From Notamacropus eugenii (lineage: Eukaryota; Chordata; Mammalia; Diprotodontia; Macropodidae), in assembly GCF_028372415.1 (NCBI RefSeq), contig NC_092879.1, positions 65,115,651-65,179,650 on the forward strand: DNA of 64,000 nt, written 5' to 3'. Below, in pieces: positions 21,078 to 33,068 of the stretch. How positions within the stretch are numbered: the first letter of the stretch is position 1; each line of letters opens with the position of its first letter. The notes under the pieces were generated by a model. That model was not told where the DNA came from. It saw only the letters and a list, made by a program, of their open reading frames with translations, and ran no database searches. The translations under genes were made by a program, and so were the position numbers.

Positions 21078-21915
21078 ATGGAAGAACAAGAAACCAGGGA
21101 GGGGCTGTTGCATATGGCCCAGGCCACCCAACGCAGGTGCATCGGGCTGTTCAGATGGAAGCTGGACTACGAGAAGGCTGCGAGCGAGTATGCAAAGTCC
21201 ACCTTAGCCTTCTGCAGAGCTAAGAGGCTCGACCAGGCCATGGAAGCCTTCCTCAAGGAAGCTGAGGCCCACGAAAAAAGCCGGGTGCCCCTTCCTGCGG
21301 CCATGGCCTACGAGCAAGCTGGCCTGTACCTGAGCAGGTCCGACCACCTGCAGGAGGCCACCCAGGCCATGAAGCAGGCTGTCTCCTGGTACCTGGAGTG
21401 TGGAGAGGCAGAGATGGCATCCTATACCTTGAGACACTTCACCTACTTGCTTGAGAGCCAGATCCCGCACCAGTTGGTGTGCTTCTACCAGTGGGCATCC
21501 CAGCTATTTCAGGGGGAGGACCCCTTCTGGAAGGCCCTGGACTGGACTGAGGAAGCCTCCAGGTTGCTGCTACGGCAGAAGTGCTACAGGGATGCTGTGA
21601 TCTCCCTTGGCCAGGAGAAGCACTTGTATGTGAAGGAAATGTGCTCCTGCTTGTGCCACCAGAGAGCCCTAGCGCAGTGTCTAGCCCCGCTTTGTGACCT
21701 GGATTTCCCTGCTGCCTGCAAGTGCCTGGAAGCACTTGTCCCTATTTGCCCACTTTCAAGTTCAGCCCCCAGTATGATGGGATGGTAACTTTGCTGAGCT
21801 TCTATGAAGACCAGGACCAAGATGCAGTGTACCAGGTCTGCACCTCCCCTGTCTCTTAAGACCTGGACCAGGGCTACAGGGAGATGACCACGTTGCTGAA
21901 GGTACCTGGTGGGAG
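21078..21915 (+). pseudogene. Gamma-SNAP-like gene, unit C (frameshifted)
   Basis: The frame opens normally at the ATG in agacATGG and follows the family for about 217 residues (KLDYEKAASEY, AMAYEQAGLYL, SLGQEK). A one-base loss near 21731, compared with C', shifts it, and translation ends at 21786-21788 after 236 residues. Past that point the original frame meets a second block, a TAA at 21857-21859. The 3' part also lacks the acidic tail: gagaacctg runs straight into the 3'-UTR text tgcttcctagaacaatg, a deletion shared with C'. A truncated protein could still be made, but loss of the SNARE/NSF C-terminal region makes a normal SNAP role unlikely. AATAAA follows at about 21964. Confidence 0.82.
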
Positions 21916-21985
21916 AACCTGTGCTTCCTAGAACAATGACTTAATTAAAGTTAATTAGTGAAAAAATAAAAGTTCGCTTACCCCT

Positions 21986-21986
<1 letters not shown>

Positions 21987-22028
<42 letters not shown>
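21987..22028 (+). repeat. (GT)21 microsatellite after unit C
   Basis: Pure GT for 42 nt, at the same place as the short TG tract of unit A and the long one of B'. Confidence 0.95.
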
Positions 22029-22029
<1 letters not shown>

Positions 22030-22032
<3 letters not shown>

Positions 22033-22880
22033 GTGGGTGTGCTTTCTCCCATCATACCTGTTCTCAGCCTCTTTATTTCAAACGAGCATGGAAGCCTTTG
22101 GCTTCCTCCCCCTTTCCCAATGACTCTGCCCCATCCTTCCAGAGAAGAATCGTTCCTTCCATGGGTAAATGTTTTCCCTTGACGCATTGGTTCCAGTGGA
22201 AAACCATCAAATAGGTTGCTCTCTGCTTTCCCACCCCTCTCCCTCTCCTTTCCCAGTGATCATCAAGACCTACTTCTTACATTAATTGACATTCTGAGTG
22301 CCCAAACTCCTCAGGATGAGATTGTAGAGCACGGAAAACTTCTGAGATTTTCTTCACGCCTCCCCCATGGTTAGTATTTTAAGATTTACTGCCCAGACTC
22401 TGAAGTGTGCAAATGACTTAGCCTTTTCCCTGGAAAATAGAAATGAACTTCATTCATTCAGCTTGAGCTTGAGGCTCAGGTGGGGGATAAGGAACAGGAT
22501 CAGTTGTCAATCTGTATGGGACTTGAGCAGGTCCACCCAGTCTAATTCCCTCATTTTACATAGGAGGTAGCCTTGGGGCCCAAAGAAGATAACTTACTCA
22601 GGAACCCACTGGAGACAGGCCCCAGGGAACAGGCACAGGCAGGATGGGCCCTCTGGGTCTTCCAATTCCAAATTCAAGGAAGAAGTGAAACCAAGTTGGT
22701 GAGGAAATGGGAGCAGACAAGGGAGAAAGACATGTGACCAGGGAGGCATGGAACACCACTGACATGGTAATGCAAGCTTTGCCTAACCTCCCCCAGAGGG
22801 GACAGAAGTGCCTTGTGCAGAAGGAATCTAGCATCTTTCATACCCATCCCTGTCCTGCTCTTCTCTCTGTACACAGATTT
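22030..22880. other. 3' flank of unit C, no gene seen
   Basis: Homologous to the 3' flanks of the other units, including the inverted MIR-like fragment near 22540-22610. Short open frames on the minus strand recur in other flanks but carry differing stops. Confidence 0.6.
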
Positions 22881-24000
22881 TCTTGTTGAGCATTGGGAAA
22901 CTTCTTTTCCCTGGAAAGCTGATTAAGGGGATCTGGTTCAAGATCCTCCTGACAGGAACGACTCGGGGAATACTGAAGGTCACCAGGATATCTTTCCACA
23001 ATTTTGAAAGGATCTGTTCTGTGGTCCATAGAAGGGCCCCCACAATGACTGCCTGCTCTGTCTAGAGGGTTTTGTCTCATTTTCATAATTTCTTGCTCTA
23101 TGGCATTCCTAGCTGGGAATGGGCCCTTCCACCAATGCTCCCTCTAACTCAGGAGACTTTCCCAGTAACCACCATTGCCTTGGATCATTTTCTGCAGTAT
23201 TGCCTCAAAGGAGCCCCTTGGAGGACGTCCTGCTTTGTCTGCTGGCGTCTTGGATAGTTCCTGGGTTCCACCACCTGATCACTCAGGCCCATCGTTTGCG
23301 TTCACTTCAGCAGTACACTTCCTCTGTGGTCCACCTACAGGCTGTGATGCAGCATCAGTGTCCCTCCATTGACAGTCTCTCTGGGCTCATTTTCTCTTCA
23401 CCAATTTGTTGGGCTTGTTTCTGACCATTCTTCTCCTTTTCACTGAGGAGGTCATTTCAGGGATTCTGGTCAAGTCTTTGGGTCCCCTGTGAACCAGGGC
23501 CTTTCCACTCTCCAGTTCATAGATCACTATAGGGGGTGGCTGCCTGCAGTTGGGTTGGGTCCCCCTGCTGTGAATGCATAATTCCCTTTTAGCCCTTTGT
23601 GTTGCAGATTCCTCTTCTCTTTTGCCTGGTTCTGGGATTCAAGCCTTTCAGGCCCCTCTGCTCCTTTCTATGCCTCCAGTGGAACTGTTCAGGGCCTCCA
23701 GAAACAGGAGCAGGGCAGGAACCAGGGGAGTCTGGAACCCACTAAGGCCAATGGTGACTTTTCCATCTCCATCCTCCCAACAGTAGTGTCCCCATGACAC
23801 AGAACTTCCTGGAGATAGCTGTAGCTATCCACCTTGGGCCTCAGAGATTCCCCTAGAATCAGAATCCAGGCCATGCTCATGAACGTCACTGAGTACACCA
23901 GTGCCATCCACCCCTGTCAGGACGTCAAAAAGCCTCTGAACTCTGGGTTTGAAGGCAGCACGAGTCAGAAGAAACCCAGTCTGTCATGCTTATGCCAGCC
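22880..24000 (+). repeat. R-repeat cluster 4a
   Basis: One R unit with its anchor near 23632; it ends with the block tctggaacccactaaggccaatggtg. Confidence 0.65.
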
Positions 24001-24975
24001 TCAGCTCACCTAATGAAGAAGGACCTGTTTTACCATCTTGGTAGTCTTCTATTCTCTGGTACACCCCTGTATAATCAGGTCATGCTGTAAAGTGATATCA
24101 TGTGGCATGGCCCCAAGTTTTCATGCAGGTTGTTTATGGTGGGGGGGAAGACACAGGAGGAGTACTCAGAGTTTTCCTTAGATTATTTCTTGTGAAATTC
24201 TTTTGAGTTCTTATCACTAGCCTGCCTCTTTAGAAATGATTCCTAACGAAATTCTGCACTCTCATTTCCAAAGAAATCCTTAATGTGAATGATCAGGGTG
24301 ACAAAGATCCAGTCTCCTAGGTTTGTAGCTACACTGGCTTGGGGATGGGTCTGAATTTGGTTTTCCAGTCTTTGCCTAAGGATTGACAGGTACATGTATG
24401 TCAATAACCTGTGATATGCTCTGTGTTCACAGTCTTTGTAGAGGGACTGAGATTTTCACTCAGAAAGTCTGGAAGGAGTAGTAAAGAACCTAGATGGGGA
24501 TGAGACTTTGGGGAAGATTCCTCTCCTCTCTGCCTGGACCTACATTTCAGCCCCTATTGGTGACTCTGTCCTTTCTATGTACTCTGTGCAATTGTGCTCG
24601 ACATACACACTGTCTGTGGATAGATTTCTGTTTTGTTTGCCAGAGCACACCTACAGATTCCCTACTGTGAATTATTGAATCCTGGCTGGATTGGGGCTGT
24701 CCATTCCCTTCCTTGACCAGGGACACACTTTTTGGCTGCTTGAGCCTCGTACTGGCTGTGCTTTTCCTCCATTGCACTTTCTAAGTTTTGCACACTGTTG
24801 GTGGATGGTTGTAAGGGAATGTGGCCAAGAGTGTATTGTGTGTCCCCCTGCTGTGAAGGACGTTGTCACGTATGAAATTTTGTGGGAGATTCTCTTTCTC
24901 TATCCTGGTGTCTCCATTTCAGGAGCTTCTGGTCCTCTTCTTGCTTTCCCTCAAGCATTATGTATCTTTCTGTGT
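24000..24975 (+). repeat. S segment and shortened R unit preceding minisatellite 2
   Basis: S text to about 24430, one ctttgtagagggactgag unit, then a shortened R unit (anchor 24539). From about 24430 it matches 56630 onward at an offset of 32,196 with about 1-2% difference. Confidence 0.65.
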
Positions 24976-25775
24976 GTCCCCATCTGTTCCACGAGTCCCC
25001 TTCTTTCTGGGTGTCCCCATCAATCCATCTGTGTATCTCCTATCTCTCTGTGTGTCCCCATCTGCTTATCCGTGCATCCTCATCTGTTGAGTCCCCATCT
25101 GTCCGTGTCTCCTCTCTGTCCCAGTGTTCCCCTCTGTGTGTCCCCAACGTCTTGATTTTGTATCCCCATCTGCCTGTCTGTGTGTCCCTCAAGTGTCTGT
25201 CTGCTTGTTTCCATCTGTCTCTGTGTCCTCATTTGTCTCTCCGTGTGTCCCATCTAGCTCTGTGTCCCTATCTGTCCATGTCTCTCATATCTCTTCTTGT
25301 GTTCCCATTTGTCTGTGTGTCCCCATCTGTTTTTCCAAGTGTCTCCATCAGTCTGTGAATGTGTCCCCATCTGTTTGTCACTGTTTCTCCAACTTTGTTC
25401 CCCAATCAGTCTGTCCTCATCTGTCTGTGTGTCCCCATCTGCCCATCCTTGTGTCCCCATCTGTCTCTGTGTCCCCATGTGTCTGTCCGTGTTTCCTTTT
25501 CTCTTGGTGTATCCCCCACCTGTCTGTCCATGTTTCCCCACCAATCTTTGCATCCTCCTCTGTCTGTCCATGCATGCGCATCTCTCTGTCCTTGTGCCCC
25601 ATCTGTCTGTTCACGTTTCCCCATCTCTCCCTGTGTCCCCATATGTCTTTGTGTCTCCTATCTGTGCTGTGTTCCACTCTGTCTGTCCCTGTGTTTCCAT
25701 CGGTCCGTGTGTCCCCTCTCTGTTTGTGTATGTGTCCCCGTCTGTCTGTTTGTGTGTCCCCATCTGTCCCTTCCT
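24975..25775 (+). repeat. tgtccccatctgtctg minisatellite 2
   Basis: About 800 bp of degenerate units, nearly identical to minisatellite 5 (57170-57950). Its multi-frame open translations (Cys/Val/Ser/Pro-rich on +, Asp/Thr/Gly/His-rich on -) follow from the repeat and are not genes. Confidence 0.92.
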
Positions 25776-26265
25776 AGAAGCTCTTGGTAGAGCTCTAGCT
25801 ATGGTTGCTTGCACCTTGGATGGTTTCTGTATTTTCCCTCTCAGGGCACTGAGGCCCTTTGCTTGTGATCCTTTCAGCATGACCCTTAGTGTGTGTTCCC
25901 TCTCGAGGCAGGGGCACAGCACCAGTGCCCTGGGCTGACCCAGCTGAGCCTTTCTGGCCAAGTTGCTACCACTTGCATTGACCACTTACCTTTCCCAATC
26001 TTTCCCCACCTTCCAGCCCCCAAACAAAAATCTGACTCAGTTAGACACTCTCTCTCCAATAATCAGTTCCTCCTGCTCATGGCTCTCTGAGTCCTTTCCC
26101 TGGAACTCAGCTTAGATCCCAGACAAAGACGCTTTGCAGATTGTGAACCATCTTTCGGGTTTTTCTCAATGGGATCTGGTAGGTCCAAACCAAATAGAAG
26201 TTTGAAAGTTATTGGATAAACCTCCTACAGAAAAGTTTCTTTTATTCAACATCATTATATATCAT
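25775..26265. other. R-unit end and 5' flank of unit A'
   Basis: After the minisatellite a short R remnant (agggcactgaggccctttg...) leads into the A-type 5' flank from about 25930. Matches 57950-58460 and, from 26018, position 1 onward. No gene. Confidence 0.6.
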
Positions 26266-26266
26266 C

Positions 26267-26455
26267 ATAGGCAGTATCCTGTAGTGGGCCAAGTTCGGGA
26301 CTTGGAAGTCAGAGGACCTGGGTTTGAATTGAGCCTCCCTTAGTAGCTGTATCTCACTGGGCAAGTCATGTAACCTCTGTGCCTCTGTTTCCTCCTTAGT
26401 TGAATTTCATGGACTGTGATGTCCCATCCTGACTTCACACCTGTGATCCTATGAC
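26267..26455 (+). repeat. MIR-related CORE-SINE in the promoter of unit A'
   Basis: Counterpart of 255-445. Confidence 0.7.
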
Positions 26456-26590
26456 TGTGACGTTGTTTCCATAGGAAATGTCCGGGTTTCCCTCCCCAAT
26501 AAAGCACACCTTTGAATTGTGTTTTCTTTTTGTCTCTCTTTTCTTTCAGCAATTAGGATTAAAAAATTCCCCTGAAATTTAAAATCCACT

Positions 26591-26596
26591 TATAAA
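26591..26596 (+). promoter_or_regulatory. TATA box of unit A'
   Basis: TATAAA in cacTTATAAAGACTGC. Inverted CCAAT near 26858. The leader also keeps the 70-nt donor/acceptor pair (27160-27229). Confidence 0.5.
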
Positions 26597-27245
26597 GACT
26601 GCAGAGATGAATCGAGTGATGGATGGTAACCCTGGGCCTGGCTAAAAGTTTGCCCAGCACCTGCGCTCTCCCGGGGTCCTTTGTGGTTCCCAGCAACCTC
26701 TTTGCTCTTCCAAAGGATCCCCTCGCCTCCATTTCTTTGGCACGTTCTCAGCGTCCCAGAGGGGTGTGATGTGTTAGTTACCAGGCCTGAGCCCTGTGGC
26801 TCTCCCTGGGAATGATCCCCTTCCTTCCCTCCCCCACCCTGTGTTCCCCTCTGCCTCTCCATTGGCCCTTCTCTGTGGCCCCAGTCTGGCCCAGGTCTTT
26901 GGCTACCCAGTGCTGAATGCTGTCCAGACTCCCTCCTTGTTGGTTTGGCCACCTCCTTGCCTGGATAGATTGCTTGCGAGATGTCCTTCTTGCTCTGCAA
27001 GGACCCAGAAGTCCCTATATCCCCAGCCCCACTTCCACTATGGCTCTGACTCCAGGGACCTCTGTCGGGATGCTTATGCAATCAATGGGTTGTTCCATTT
27101 GAACCCCTCCCCCCCCCCACAATGCTCATCTCCTCACTCTGTTGGGTTCTGTTGCTGGGGTGAGCTGTGGCTTTCCCTCTCTCTCTCTCCAGGCAGTTCC
27201 CTGTTGGCCCAGGTCCTCCTCCCCTGCAGCTGGCAGCCGCAGGAC

Positions 27246-28304
27246 ATGGAAGAACAAGAAACCAGGGAGGCCTTGGGGCATATGGCCCAGGCCACCCGAT
27301 ACATGTGCTTTGGGCTGTGGAGAAGGAAGCCCAACTACGGGAAGGCTGCCAGCAAGTATAAGCAGGCCGCCTTAGCCTTCCCCAGGGCCAAGAGGCTGGA
27401 GGAGGCTGCAGAAGCCTTCCTCAAGGAAGCTGAGTCCCATGAGAAAAACAGAGCGCCCCTCTGTGCGGCAATGGCCTATGAGCAAGCTGGCCTGTACCTG
27501 AGCACGTCCAACCACCTGCAGGAGATGGCCCAGGCTCTGAAACAGGCTGTCTCCTGGTACCTGCAGTGTGGAGAGGCAAACATCGCAGCCTGGATCTTGA
27601 GGAGCTTCAGTGAGCTACTGGAGAGCCAGATCCCTCACCAGGTGGTGTGCCTCTACCAGAGGGCATCCCAGGTATTTGAGGAGGAATCCTGCTTCCTGAA
27701 GGCCCTGGACTTCACTGGCTGAGCCTCCAAGGTGCTGGTGAGGCACAAGCGCTACGGGGACGCTGCTATCTCCCTCGGCCAGGAGAAGCGCTTGTATGTG
27801 AAGGCGGAGGGCTTCCCTGTGTGCCACTGGAGAGCCCTGGCGCAGTGCCTAGCCCACCTGTGTGACCTGGATTTCGCTGCTGCCTCCACCTGCCTGGAAG
27901 ATAGCTGTATATATTTTCCCAATTTCACAAGCACTGCTGAGTTCATGGCGATGGTAACTTTGCTGAATTGCTACGAAGACAAGGACCAAGAAGGAGTGAA
28001 CTGGGTCTGCAGGTTTCTTGTCTTCAAACACCTGGACAAGGAATACAGGGAGATGACCCCATTCCTGAAGGTACCTGGCGTCGAGAACCTGAAGACCAGT
28101 CTTTTGCCACCTTCATCCACATGCATGTCCCCTTCCAACATCGAAAAGCAAGCAGCCTCAGCAACAAAGAAGGAGGACGGGGGGAAGGAGAAGATGGTGG
28201 AGAACCCGGAGGAGGACATTAAGGAGGAGGAGGAGAAATTGGAAGAGAAGGAGAAGGAAGAGGAAGTTAGGATCTCTCTCTCCATGGAATGTACCATCTG
28301 CTAA
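27246..28304 (+). pseudogene. Gamma-SNAP-like gene, unit A' (single nonsense codon)
   Basis: A full-length 353-codon frame colinear with unit A, including start context, all family blocks and the acidic tail ending CTIC. The only break is TGA at 27720-27722, codon 159, where A and A2 have CGA (Arg in FTGRASK). This is a C-to-T change at a CpG, the commonest mammalian point mutation. The frame is open on both sides, so the loss is recent and could be polymorphic. If translated, the product would be 158 residues, about half the helical fold. Upstream the frame is open back to 26796. Polyadenylation signals and a short TG tract follow as in A. Confidence 0.85.
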
Positions 28305-28989
28305 CCTCTGCTTCCCAGAACAATGATATAATTAAAGCTAATTAGTTACAAAAATAAACGTTCTGTTATACCAGTCTTGTATCTGTGTGTGTGTGGGTGT
28401 GCTTTCTCCCATCATACCTTTTCTCACCCTTTTTTTTCAAACTTGAATGGAGGCCTTTGCATTCCTCCCCCTTCCCAATGACCCCTCTGGGCCATCCTCC
28501 CAGAGTAGATACACATTCCTTCCAAGGTGAAATATTTTCCCTTTACTGACTGGTAATTCCTGGCTCAGGGCATGGGTTCCAGGAGAAAATTATCAACGAG
28601 GTTACTCTCTGCTTTGCCAGACCACCCCCCCCAACCTTTCCCAATGATCATCAAGAACTACTTCTTATACTTATAGACTTTTTAACTGCCAAAACTCCTC
28701 AGGGTCAGATTATAGAACACCTAAAAATTCTTAGATTTTGTTCATGCCTCCCCTGTGCTTACCATTCTAAGACCTAGTGCCCAGACCTTGAAGTCTGCAA
28801 ATGAATTAGCCTTTTCCCTGGAAAACTGAAATGAACTTCTTTCAATCAGTTTGAGCTTGAGGCTAAGGTGTAGGATAAGGAACAGGATCAGTTGTCAACC
28901 TGGATGGGACTTGAATAGGTCCACCCAGTCTAATCCCCTCATTTTACATAAGAGGTAGTTCTGGGCCCCAAAGAAGTTAACTTGCTCAG

Positions 28990-29072
28990 GAACACACTGG
29001 GGACAGGTCACAGGGAACGGGGACAGGCCACAGGGAACGGGGACAGGCCACAGGGAACAGGGACAGGCATGA
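28990..29072 (+). repeat. Triplicated 20-bp repeat in the 3' flank of A'
   Basis: Three copies of ggacaggycacagggaac(g/a)g stand in tandem where unit A has one (about 2990-3010). It lies about 40 bp before the point where homology leaves the A-type flank. Confidence 0.85.
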
Positions 29073-29119
29073 TGGGTCCTCTGGGTCTTTCAATTCCAAA
29101 TACAATCAAAAAGTGAAAT

Positions 29120-29705
29120 CAAGTTGGAGAGGAGTAAGACTAGAGATGCCTTTCCAATCCCAAAGGCAGACCTATTCCTTTGTCTGCGGGAAAATCATCT
29201 GTGGCTTTAGTCAGGATGCAGAAGCTTCCTTCAGTCAGGTAAATCACTAAGCAGGAAGAAAAAGCTCACTTTCCATGAGACCTCTTCTGAATCTCCAGTT
29301 CCCTCAGCACTCAGTCCTAGATAGACAGGTGGAGTGCCCAATTTGGAGGAGGCAGAAGAGACTGCTGCAGAAACCCAGACTACCTTTCCAATACATCTTG
29401 GCTGTCTTGGTCCAAAACATCATGGATTCACCTGGATTAAACCAGTGCAAGGAGCTTCTCAATTCAAATCATCTCCCATCCCTATCTTTACACCAACTGT
29501 ACCCCACCAGGCCCCAAAGTGCTTTCCTGTTCCTCCTTTACTTCTCAGCATTCCTGGGTTCTCTCAGGAACAATTCAAGCATCTCATTCTGTAAGGGGCC
29601 CTGGCCAGTTTCCTGGCCACTAGAACCTCCCCTTCCAAAGCCACCTCCCAACTACCTTGTATGTCTCTTGCATGTACCTCTACGTGGACATATTGGCTTT
29701 AGGCA
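29120..29705. repeat. Triplicated segment T, copy 2
   Basis: Homologous to 15060-15645 and 50870-51455, joined here directly to a 3'-flank sequence at gttggagAGGA. About 2.1 kb present in B' (48772-50880) is absent. Confidence 0.7.
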
Positions 29706-29707
29706 GC

Positions 29708-29920
29708 AGACACAGTAGATAGAGAGCCAGCCCTGGGATCAAGAAGATTTGAGTTCAGGTTCTGTCTCAGATAATTCATAGCTCTGTGACCCTAGTCAGA
29801 TCATTTTTAAAAAACTTCCTCAAGTTCACCATCTGCAAATTGGAGATAATGAATGCACCTCCCAGGGTTGTTGTGAGGACCAGCTGAGGTGGTAGAATAA
29901 GTGCCTGCTGTCTTCCCCTT
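29708..29920 (+). repeat. MIR-type SINE at the end of segment T, copy 2
   Basis: As at 15650: gggatcaagaagatttgagttcagg and cctcccagggttgttgtgagg are clear. Confidence 0.75.
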
Positions 29921-29959
29921 ATACAACAGGCAGCAAGGTGGCATGGGGGGAATGGAGAC

Positions 29960-30483
29960 CCTTGTATGTGGAGGTAGAGAGCATCTCCATGTGCCACCAG
30001 AGAGCCCTAGCACAATGTCTAGCCCATCTGTGTGACCTGGATTTCTCTGCTGCCTACAACTGCCTGGGAGACAGCTGTATCTACTTTCCCAGTTTCCAAA
30101 GCAGGAGCCAATATGTGGCGATGGTAACTTTGCTGAATTTCTATGAAGTTCAGAACCAAGACGGAGTGGATGAGGTCTGCGGTTCTTCTGTCTTCAAACA
30201 TCTTGACAAGGAGTATGAGAAGATGACCGTGATGCTGAAGGTACCTGACCTCAAGAACATGAGGACCAGGGTTTTGCCACCTCCATCTACATGCATGCCC
30301 ATGTCTGACAGCCACAAGAAAACAGCCCCAATAACAAAGAAGGTGGAGGGCGAGGAGAAGAAGATGGAGAAGGTGGAGGAGGACACTAAGGAGGGGGAGC
30401 AGAAATTGCAGGAAAAGGAGGAGGAAGAGGAACGTGTTCTCTCTCTACATGGAATGTACCATCTGTTAACCTATCCTTCCTAG
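29960..30483 (+). pseudogene. Gamma-SNAP-like gene, unit B'' (3' fragment only)
   Basis: The fragment begins inside the gene at the codons for LYVEVES (family residue about 183) and has no promoter, start codon or first half. It continues through CHQRALAQCLAHLCDLDF, KHLDKEYEKMT and the acidic tail. The last residues are changed: a frame slip after RVLSL replaces the usual Met-Glu-Cys-Thr-Ile-Cys end, and the frame stops at 30481-30483. A frame is open from 29938 through the junction, but its first codons come from unrelated DNA. Nearest relatives are B and B'. Nonfunctional unless fused to an upstream exon, for which I see no evidence. Confidence 0.82.
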
Positions 30484-30539
30484 AACAATGATATAATTAA
30501 AGCTAATCAAATAAGAAAAAAGTTCTGTTATACCTGTCT

Positions 30540-30570
30540 TTGGGGGGTGTGTGTGTGTGGGGGGGGGGAA
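30540..30570 (+). repeat. GT/G-rich tract at a junction
   Basis: The usual post-gene TG tract here ends in a run of G and runs straight into R-unit text (aatctggccaagtactcggg), so a breakpoint lies at about 30568. Confidence 0.7.
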
Positions 30571-32060
30571 TCTGGCCAAGTACTCGGGTGCTTCTTGAGT
30601 CACAGGTTGTCTCCTCTACAGTCTTTGTTCAAGGATCACTTTACTGGGTTGGTGTTGGAACCTCAGGTTGGGAACCCCTGCTGTGAAGCATGAATTTCCT
30701 CAGCCTTTTGTGTGGCAGATTCCTCTTCTCTTCCCCTAGGTCTGGATTTCATTCCATTCTGGCTGCTTTGATGCATTCCATGTCTACACTGGAACTGTCT
30801 GGAGCCAACACACAGTCTACAGAGATTTGTGGTGCGCCTGCTGCAGCTCATCTTGACTCCCATCCCCACTGTGAGGGACTGGATTTCACAGAGCTTGTTT
30901 GGTGGTGGTGGGGAGACGCAGGTGTAGTACTCAGAGTTTTCCTTAGTTTATTTACTGTGAAATTCTTTCGAGTTCTTATCACTAGTCTTACCTCTTTAGA
31001 AATGATTCCTAATGAAATTCAGCACTCTCAGTTGCACAGAAATGTTTAATTTTAATGATCAGGGTGACAAATATCCAGTCTCCTGGGCATGAGAAGTTGT
31101 TACTGCACCAGCTTGGGGATGGATCTGACCTTGGCTGCCCAAACTTTGCCCAAGTGTTGATGGGTACATATATGTGAATAACCTGTGATGCGCTCCATGT
31201 TCAGAAGTCTGAGTGTGAAACGTAACTGAATATGTCCTCAGATGTTGCCTGAGACACAGAGAATCAAGGATGACAGAAATAGAAAGCAAGTGACAGTCAG
31301 GCTATGAAGAACTCTTACCCTGGGCAAGTTAACCTTTGTGCTGTATGGACTAACTCTAACTTTAGATTCATCGCCTTCTGTTCCAAGGTATACTTAGCAG
31401 GGAACTGGCCATTCCACAGATGCCCCCTCTAACCCAGGTGACTTTTCTGAGTAACCACCATGTGCCCAGATCAATTTCTCTGGGGTTCCCTCACCAGAGC
31501 CCCTTGGAGGACATCCTGTTGTGGGTGCTGGCACCTTGGATGTTTCCTGTGTCCCCCTTACTGGGCAATCAGGCTCACTACTTATGTATAGTTGAGCAGA
31601 ACGCTTCCGTGGTGCTTCACCTATAGGCCCTGACATAGGATCAGTGGCCCTGCATCCAAAGACTCTCTGGACGTATTTTTTTAACCACTTTGTTCCTGGG
31701 TTGGGTTTGCTTTTGAACATTCTTCTCTGTTTAGCTGAGGAGGTTATTTGGGGGATTCTGACCTAGTAGTCACGTCCCTCTTAGACCAGGGGCTGTCTGT
31801 TGGCCAGTCATTGTGCATGGATCACTACAGCAGGTTGCTGCTGGGCCCTAGGGTAGGACCCCCTGCTGTGAAACATCACTTCCCTCTTATCGTTTTGTGT
31901 TGAAGATTCCTCTTCTGTTTGCCTGGGTCTGGATTTCAGGTCATTCAGGCCCCTCTGCTGCTTTCCATGTATACACTTGATCTGGCTGACTGGCCATGTG
32001 TGGATAGATTTCTGGGGTGCCTCCCTAGAACCTGCAGCACAGGATAGAAATGCTTAGCTT
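30570..32060 (+). repeat. R-repeat cluster 5 with an S segment
   Basis: R anchors near 30742 and 31930 (1,188 bp apart), with S text between about 30880 and 31370. The end near 32000 switches to the gene 5' flank, at the same point as near 9590 and 45370 (cctccctagarcctgcag). Confidence 0.7.
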
Positions 32061-32569
32061 TGCTTTTGTGGCCTCTGTAGCCTGCCTTTATACTATCTTT
32101 CCAGCCTAAAGCCCCACTCGTCTCCTTCAGGGATTATGTGCTTCTGCCTTACTGCGCAGTTCTTTGTTCTTCCTGCCATCCTGTGCCTGCCCTTGGTTTT
32201 TGACCAATATTCCCTGAAAGCTTCCTTCTTCCTTCAAGCCTTGACTTGACCCAGCCAAGCCTTTCTGGCCCAGGCGCTACCATTTGTGTGATTCCTTTCC
32301 CAATCTTTTCCCCAACTTCCAGCCCAGACACAGAAATCTGTCTCAGGTAGACATCCCTCTCCCATAATCAGCTCCTCTTGCTCATGGCTCTCTGAGTCCT
32401 TTGCCTGGAATTCAGATTAAATCCCATCCAAAGAAGCTTGGGAGATTCTGAACCATCTTTCAGGTTTTTCTCAATGGGATCTGGTAGGCCTTAGCAAAAC
32501 AACAAAGTTTAAAAGTTGTTGGATATACCTCCTACAGGAAAGTTTGCTTTATTAAAAATCATTATATAT

Positions 32570-33068
32570 CATCACAGTGCAGTGGACAAAATTCTGGACT
32601 TGTGGAACCAGGGGACCTGGGTGTGAATTGGGCCTCCCTTAGTAGCTGTGTCACCCTGGGCAAGTCATTTAACCTCTGTGCCTGCATTTTCTCCTGTGAG
32701 GAGTTTAATGGCCTGTGCTGTCCCTTCCCAGCTCCACACCTGTGATCCTAGGACTGTGATGCTGTTTCCACAGGGCATTTGGGGGCTTCCCTCCCCCAAG
32801 CACACCCTTGAGTCATTTTTTTCCTCTCTCTTTCTTAAAACAATTAATGTTTAAAAATTTCCCTGCCATTTAAAAGCCATTTATGAAGGCTGGCAGAGCT
32901 GAGCCAGTGGTGATAGAGGGTAGTGCCTGGCCAGGCTAACAGCTTGGCCAGCAGACTCCCTCCCGCATGACCTTTTGTGGTCCCTGGTGACCACTTTGCT
33001 GTTGCAAAGGACCGCGGTCCTGGTTCACTGGCATGCCCTCACCACCCCATAGGGGTGTGATGTGTTAT
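32570..33068 (+). pseudogene. Unit D: orphan promoter of a lost gamma-SNAP-like gene
   Basis: The 5' flank, the CORE-SINE (32570-32757), the cag|caatta-like site, the TATA position (here TATGAA, 32882-32887) and the first 180 bp of leader (gccaggctaacagcttggccagcag, cccataggggtgtgatgtgtta) are all recognisable. Homology stops near 33068 and no leader end or coding sequence follows. The TATA box has decayed, as expected for a promoter with no gene. Confidence 0.7.
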
